8,078 bases of DNA from the NCBI GenBank assembly GCA_938039975.1, contig CALHTM010000006.1, positions 1 through 8,078 of the forward strand. The letters run 5' to 3'. This document shows positions 6,323 to 8,078 of this stretch, piece after piece; the first letter of the stretch is position 1, and every line of letters begins with the position of its first letter. A program made the position numbers and the translations under genes. This stretch comes from an uncultured Candidatus Saccharibacteria bacterium. GTDB taxonomy: Bacteria; Patescibacteriota; Saccharimonadia; Saccharimonadales; Saccharimonadaceae. The notes below the pieces were generated by a model. The model did no database searches. It saw only the letters and a list, made by a program, of their open reading frames with translations, and was not told where the DNA came from.

Positions 6323-6327
6323 TAAAT

Positions 6328-6813
6328 ATGCCCCGCACTAAGCGAGAAGGAATATTTTATGGCGTCGTGATGGCGTTTACAATGTCGATGTTTATGAATT
6401 TGCTGAACACGTTTTTGCATGCTGGCGCGTCAATGCAATCGCTAGGAAGAGCGCTGATACTACAGCCGGTGATCTTTGCGATTGTTATGATTGTTGAGGG
6501 TTTGCTCGTGTCGAATCTGGCGCAAAAAGCCATGAAGCGGTTTGTTCGGGCGAAGGACAGCGCGGAGGCTCATGCACTGGCGCGAACAGTGTGTATGGTA
6601 ACGGGTATGTCGCTGGCGATGAGCTTGATCGGGCTTGTCTTGGCTGGTATACCGCTAGCCGAGCTGCCGCTGCGCTTTGCCTCGGCATGGCCGATTAATT
6701 TCTGCGCGGCTTTTTGGTGGCAGATATTGGTCGCTGGACCGGCGGCGCGCATGGCTTTGCGAGCATTAAGGACTTATCGGTCGGGAAGAGTGCTGGCGGC
6801 GGAGGAGCCGTAA
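6328..6813 (+). CDS. Four-helix membrane protein, DUF2798-like
   Basis: This 161-residue integral membrane protein has four hydrophobic segments near residues 9-30, 43-64, 87-109 and 118-143. They are arranged as two similar helix pairs separated by a charged cytoplasmic link (QKAMKRFVRAKDSAEAH, 66-82). The opening (MPRTKREGIFYG), the two-helix repeat and the 'WPINFCAAFWWQILVAGPAAR' ending resemble DUF2798 proteins, a family of unknown function; this is recognition by pattern. Positive charges at the N-terminus, in the 66-75 link and at the C-terminal tail (RALRTYRSGR) suggest both ends and the middle link face the cytoplasm. The start is fixed by AAAGGAG. It is a single-gene unit with its own strong promoter and a structured leader, so its level is probably controlled. 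No clear terminator follows on this strand. Confidence 0.8.
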   Translation: MPRTKREGIFYGVVMAFTMSMFMNLLNTFLHAGASMQSLGRALILQPVIFAIVMIVEGLLVSNLAQKAMKRFVRAKDSAEAHALARTVCMVTGMSLAMSLIGLVLAGIPLAELPLRFASAWPINFCAAFWWQILVAGPAARMALRALRTYRSGRVLAAEEP

Positions 6814-6842
6814 AGTCCTTCCAAAAAACCGCCTGCCACCTA

Positions 6843-6871
6843 TTGATCTATTGTTCATAGTGTGTTATAAA
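6843..6871 (+). promoter_or_regulatory. Promoter of the 6881 gene, giving an almost leaderless mRNA
   Basis: TTGATC (6843-6848) and TATAAA (6866-6871) are separated by 17 bases. The expected start of transcription is about 6877-6880, next to the ATG at 6881. There is no SD sequence between the -10 box and the ATG. Confidence 0.65.
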
Positions 6872-6880
6872 TAATTTTAT

Positions 6881-7387
6881 ATGATTAGACTGAGGTCTCC
6901 TGAAATATATGTCGGTTTATTTGATATAGAAAGAGTGGGCTCTAGCACGATTACCGAACCTATAGGTGTATCGTATCGTTATCCAAATAGTAATATAGTT
7001 AATATTGCCGTAGCAGAAAGGGGGTTTCATCACCAATTACATAATGCTTATATGTATGATGTTTATGGCCCCGACTCTAGACCGCTTGTTCAATCTGATA
7101 AAGTCAGTGCTTTCGCCTATCAGGATATACCTACGGAAGGATGTCCAATTGAAGATATAAAGACTTACGTTTACTATTTTGCAGCAGATAAACAACCAGA
7201 TCTCTCATCAAGATTACGTAAAAAACTTAACGCGCAGAGAAAACTAGCAGCGCGCGTTTTAGCGGCAGTACTAAGCAATGAAGTCTATAAAGGACTGCCA
7301 GGTGACGGCACTATGCACAGAAAGCGTATTCCTAGGCGGATTTTGAACAGTAATCCAGATAACATAATGTATTGCCGTGTCTCTTGA
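6881..7387 (+). CDS. Hypothetical protein, AT-rich orphan gene
   Basis: This 168-residue protein belongs to no family I recognise. It has no signal peptide or membrane segment. The N-terminal two thirds are rich in aromatic residues and short beta-like stretches (IYVGLFDIERVG, GVSYRYPNS, NIVNIAVAERGFHHQLHNAY, TYVYYFAADK). The last third is strongly basic and helical (SSRLRKKLNAQRKLAARVLAA, then MHRKRIPRRI), which could bind nucleic acid; this is an inference from charge only. By my hand count, the first 420 bases of the 6901-7320 stretch have about 40% G+C, with many ATA isoleucine codons. That is lower than the sampled parts of ligA and the 6328 gene, so recent transfer is possible. It has its own promoter, no SD and probably a leaderless mRNA. 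It starts 67 bases after the previous gene, and 380 non-coding bases follow. The length of the frame and the matching promoter support a real gene. Confidence 0.65.
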   Translation: MIRLRSPEIYVGLFDIERVGSSTITEPIGVSYRYPNSNIVNIAVAERGFHHQLHNAYMYDVYGPDSRPLVQSDKVSAFAYQDIPTEGCPIEDIKTYVYYFAADKQPDLSSRLRKKLNAQRKLAARVLAAVLSNEVYKGLPGDGTMHRKRIPRRILNSNPDNIMYCRVS

Positions 7388-7447
7388 TATACGAAACTTT
7401 GCCTTTGCTGAATAAATCGGAGCGATATGTAAAAAGCAGGAAGAACG

Positions 7448-7579
7448 TGCGGCCGACTAATCTCGCGCGTACAATTCTCGAATCCTACATGTAAGATTTT
7501 GAAATCTTCCGCGTATGATTTGTAAATCTCATGCCTAAGATTTTCTCATCTCGCGCGGATGATTGGAACGGGCCGCGGA
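7448..7579. repeat. Degenerate tandem array, 22-bp period, with phased palindromes
   Basis: About six 22-bp units can be aligned, starting at 7448, 7470, 7492, 7514, 7536 and 7558. Units 3 and 5 match at 17 of 22 positions. ATCTCGCGCG occurs at 7460-7469 and 7548-7557, exactly four periods apart. Four consecutive units carry a small dyad with centres at 7478.5 (ATTC/GAAT), 7500.5 (AAGATTT/AAATCTT), 7522.5 (GATTT/AAATC) and 7544.5 (AGAT/ATCT). No reading frame is supported here. Protein binding to one face of the helix is the likeliest role. Confidence 0.7.
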
Positions 7580-7646
7580 CGAGCTGGCAAAATGTCTCGC
7601 TAAAGAGTGGTGCGCTACCGGCAGCGTTGATAATTTGCATTAGCCG

Positions 7647-7720
7647 CGTGTTGCTAGTTGCGGTAGTAATTCGACCAAGTTATCAATGGTGGTGATCGTG
7701 TTACGCTAGTTGCGGTAATT
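7647..7720. repeat. Direct repeat pair of about 25 bp
   Basis: The copies are at 7647-7671 and 7697-7720. They share CGTGTT, then GCTAGTTGCGGTA (7653-7665 and 7705-7717), then AATT or ATT. Copy 2 has two extra bases (AC) after CGTGTT, and copy 1 has two extra (GT) before AATT. They lie just upstream of the rarA promoter. With the 22-bp array they account for most of the structure in the 380-base gap after 7387. Confidence 0.75.
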
Positions 7721-7755
7721 AAAGCCGTCTTAGTCGCCTGCGTTCTTAATTGGCG

Positions 7756-7761
7756 TATAAT
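7756..7761 (+). promoter_or_regulatory. -10 box of rarA, leaderless arrangement
   Basis: A perfect TATAAT lies six bases before the rarA ATG, so transcription should begin at or within a base or two of the ATG. The -35 region at 17 bases (GTCGCC) is poor. No SD is present. Confidence 0.6.
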
Positions 7762-7767
7762 ATAACT

Positions 7768-8078
7768 ATGGGGCGAATTCCGCTGGCCGAACAGATGCGG
7801 CCACAAACGCTGGATGAGGTGATTGGACAGAGTCATTTGCTGGGCGAGGGCGAGCTGCTCCGCCAAATTGTTAAGCGTGGCGAGCCGGTTAGCTTGATTT
7901 TGTGGGGGCCGCCAGGGACAGGCAAGACCACCTTGGCGCGGATCATTGCCCGCGAAGTCAATGCCGAATTTGTTGAGCTGTCGGCGGTGACTAGCGGCAA
8001 AAAAGATGTCGAGCGGGTAATTGAACACGCCAGGCAAAACTGGAATTTAGGATTGAGGACAATCTTGTTTGTCGATGA
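7768..8078 (+). CDS. rarA: Replication-associated recombination protein A (RarA/MgsA), 3'-truncated by the window edge
   Basis: The 103 visible residues match the N-terminus of RarA, an AAA+ ATPase of the clamp-loader type that acts at stalled replication forks and at single-strand/duplex junctions. Visible motifs are PLAEQMRPQTLDEVIGQSHL (5-24), Walker A GPPGTGKTT (about 49-57), the RarA-typical LSAVTSGKKDVERVIEHAR, and ILFVD, which begins Walker B at the window end. The protein starts directly with the conserved PLAxxMRP block with only four residues before it, so there is no N-terminal zinc finger. The ATG is supported by that conserved block and by the TATAAT box six bases upstream, although no SD is present. 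The remaining ATPase, helical and tetramerisation domains lie beyond the window. Confidence 0.95.
   Translation, partial: MGRIPLAEQMRPQTLDEVIGQSHLLGEGELLRQIVKRGEPVSLILWGPPGTGKTTLARIIAREVNAEFVELSAVTSGKKDVERVIEHARQNWNLGLRTILFVD

Larger units (their letters stand above)
6209..6327 (+). promoter_or_regulatory. Structured 5' leader of the membrane-protein gene, possible attenuator
   Basis: The leader can form a first hairpin (TACGTTGC 6216-6223 with GCAA 6234-6237 and CGTA 6240-6243, two bases bulged). A terminator-like hairpin follows: AGTTGC 6267-6272 with GCAACT 6284-6289, then six T (6289-6294). A third segment, GTTGC at 6295-6299, can instead capture GCAAC 6284-6288, with the T run as loop, which would break the terminator. 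The SD and ATG lie 20-30 bases downstream. This geometry fits conditional termination, or a short RNA that ends at 6294 with read-through. No known riboswitch class is recognised. Confidence 0.5.

Noticed and set aside
6814..6842. Possible terminator after the membrane-protein gene (GGCGG near 6795 with CCGCC near 6830)
   Set aside because: The loop would be large and no T run follows on the + strand.
7448..7579. The 22-bp array as a CRISPR array
   Set aside because: Units are contiguous and degenerate with no unique spacers between identical repeats.
7654..8037. 127-residue minus-strand frame at the right end
   Set aside because: It is the antisense of rarA, whose + strand product is clearly conserved.

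Overview
The window looks like a stretch of chromosome from a small-genome bacterium, most plausibly of the Candidate Phyla Radiation and perhaps Saccharibacteria (TM7). This is an inference from gene style: compact same-strand genes, compact tRNAs with encoded CCA, several starts with no Shine-Dalgarno (SD) site, and a divergent LigA without zinc-finger cysteines. No 16S or marker phylogeny is available here. TGA is used as an ordinary stop, so a UGA-recoded lineage (SR1/Gracilibacteria) is unlikely. Every gene I can support lies on the + strand.

Positions 1-5323 read as one tightly packed array. It starts with the 3' nine-tenths of ligA (NAD+-dependent DNA ligase). It continues with a small nucleoside-deoxyribosyltransferase-like protein, an aminoglycoside-phosphotransferase-fold kinase, a second deoxyribosyltransferase-like protein, and a TMD-NBD ABC exporter. 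Spacings are 13, 1 and 12 bases and then a 10-base overlap, so the four genes after ligA are probably co-expressed. They may act together on a small, nucleoside-like molecule that is modified and exported or detoxified; that function is inferred.

Positions 5324-5931 are an RNA region. A promoter (TTGCAA-17-GATAAT) and an intrinsic terminator bracket an unidentified structured RNA of about 110 nt. Next comes an 84-bp stretch with a direct and an inverted partial copy of the neighbouring tRNA gene. Three tRNA genes follow (Ala-GGC, Val-CAC, Ala-CGC), and a clear terminator closes the cluster.

Positions 5932-6880 hold a 59-codon gene remnant or small gene and a near-consensus promoter (TTGACA-17-TAAGAT). 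The promoter drives a leader of about 119 nt with a possible terminator/antiterminator pair in front of a four-helix membrane protein that looks like a DUF2798 protein. A second promoter sits 3-10 bases ahead of an AT-rich orphan gene (6881-7387) whose mRNA would be almost leaderless.

Positions 7388-7767 are non-coding. They contain four small palindromes phased at exactly 22 bp inside a degenerate 22-bp repeat array, and a separate direct repeat of about 25 bp. A TATAAT box stands six bases before the ATG of rarA/mgsA (AAA+ replication-repair ATPase), which runs off the end of the window and is predicted to have a leaderless mRNA.
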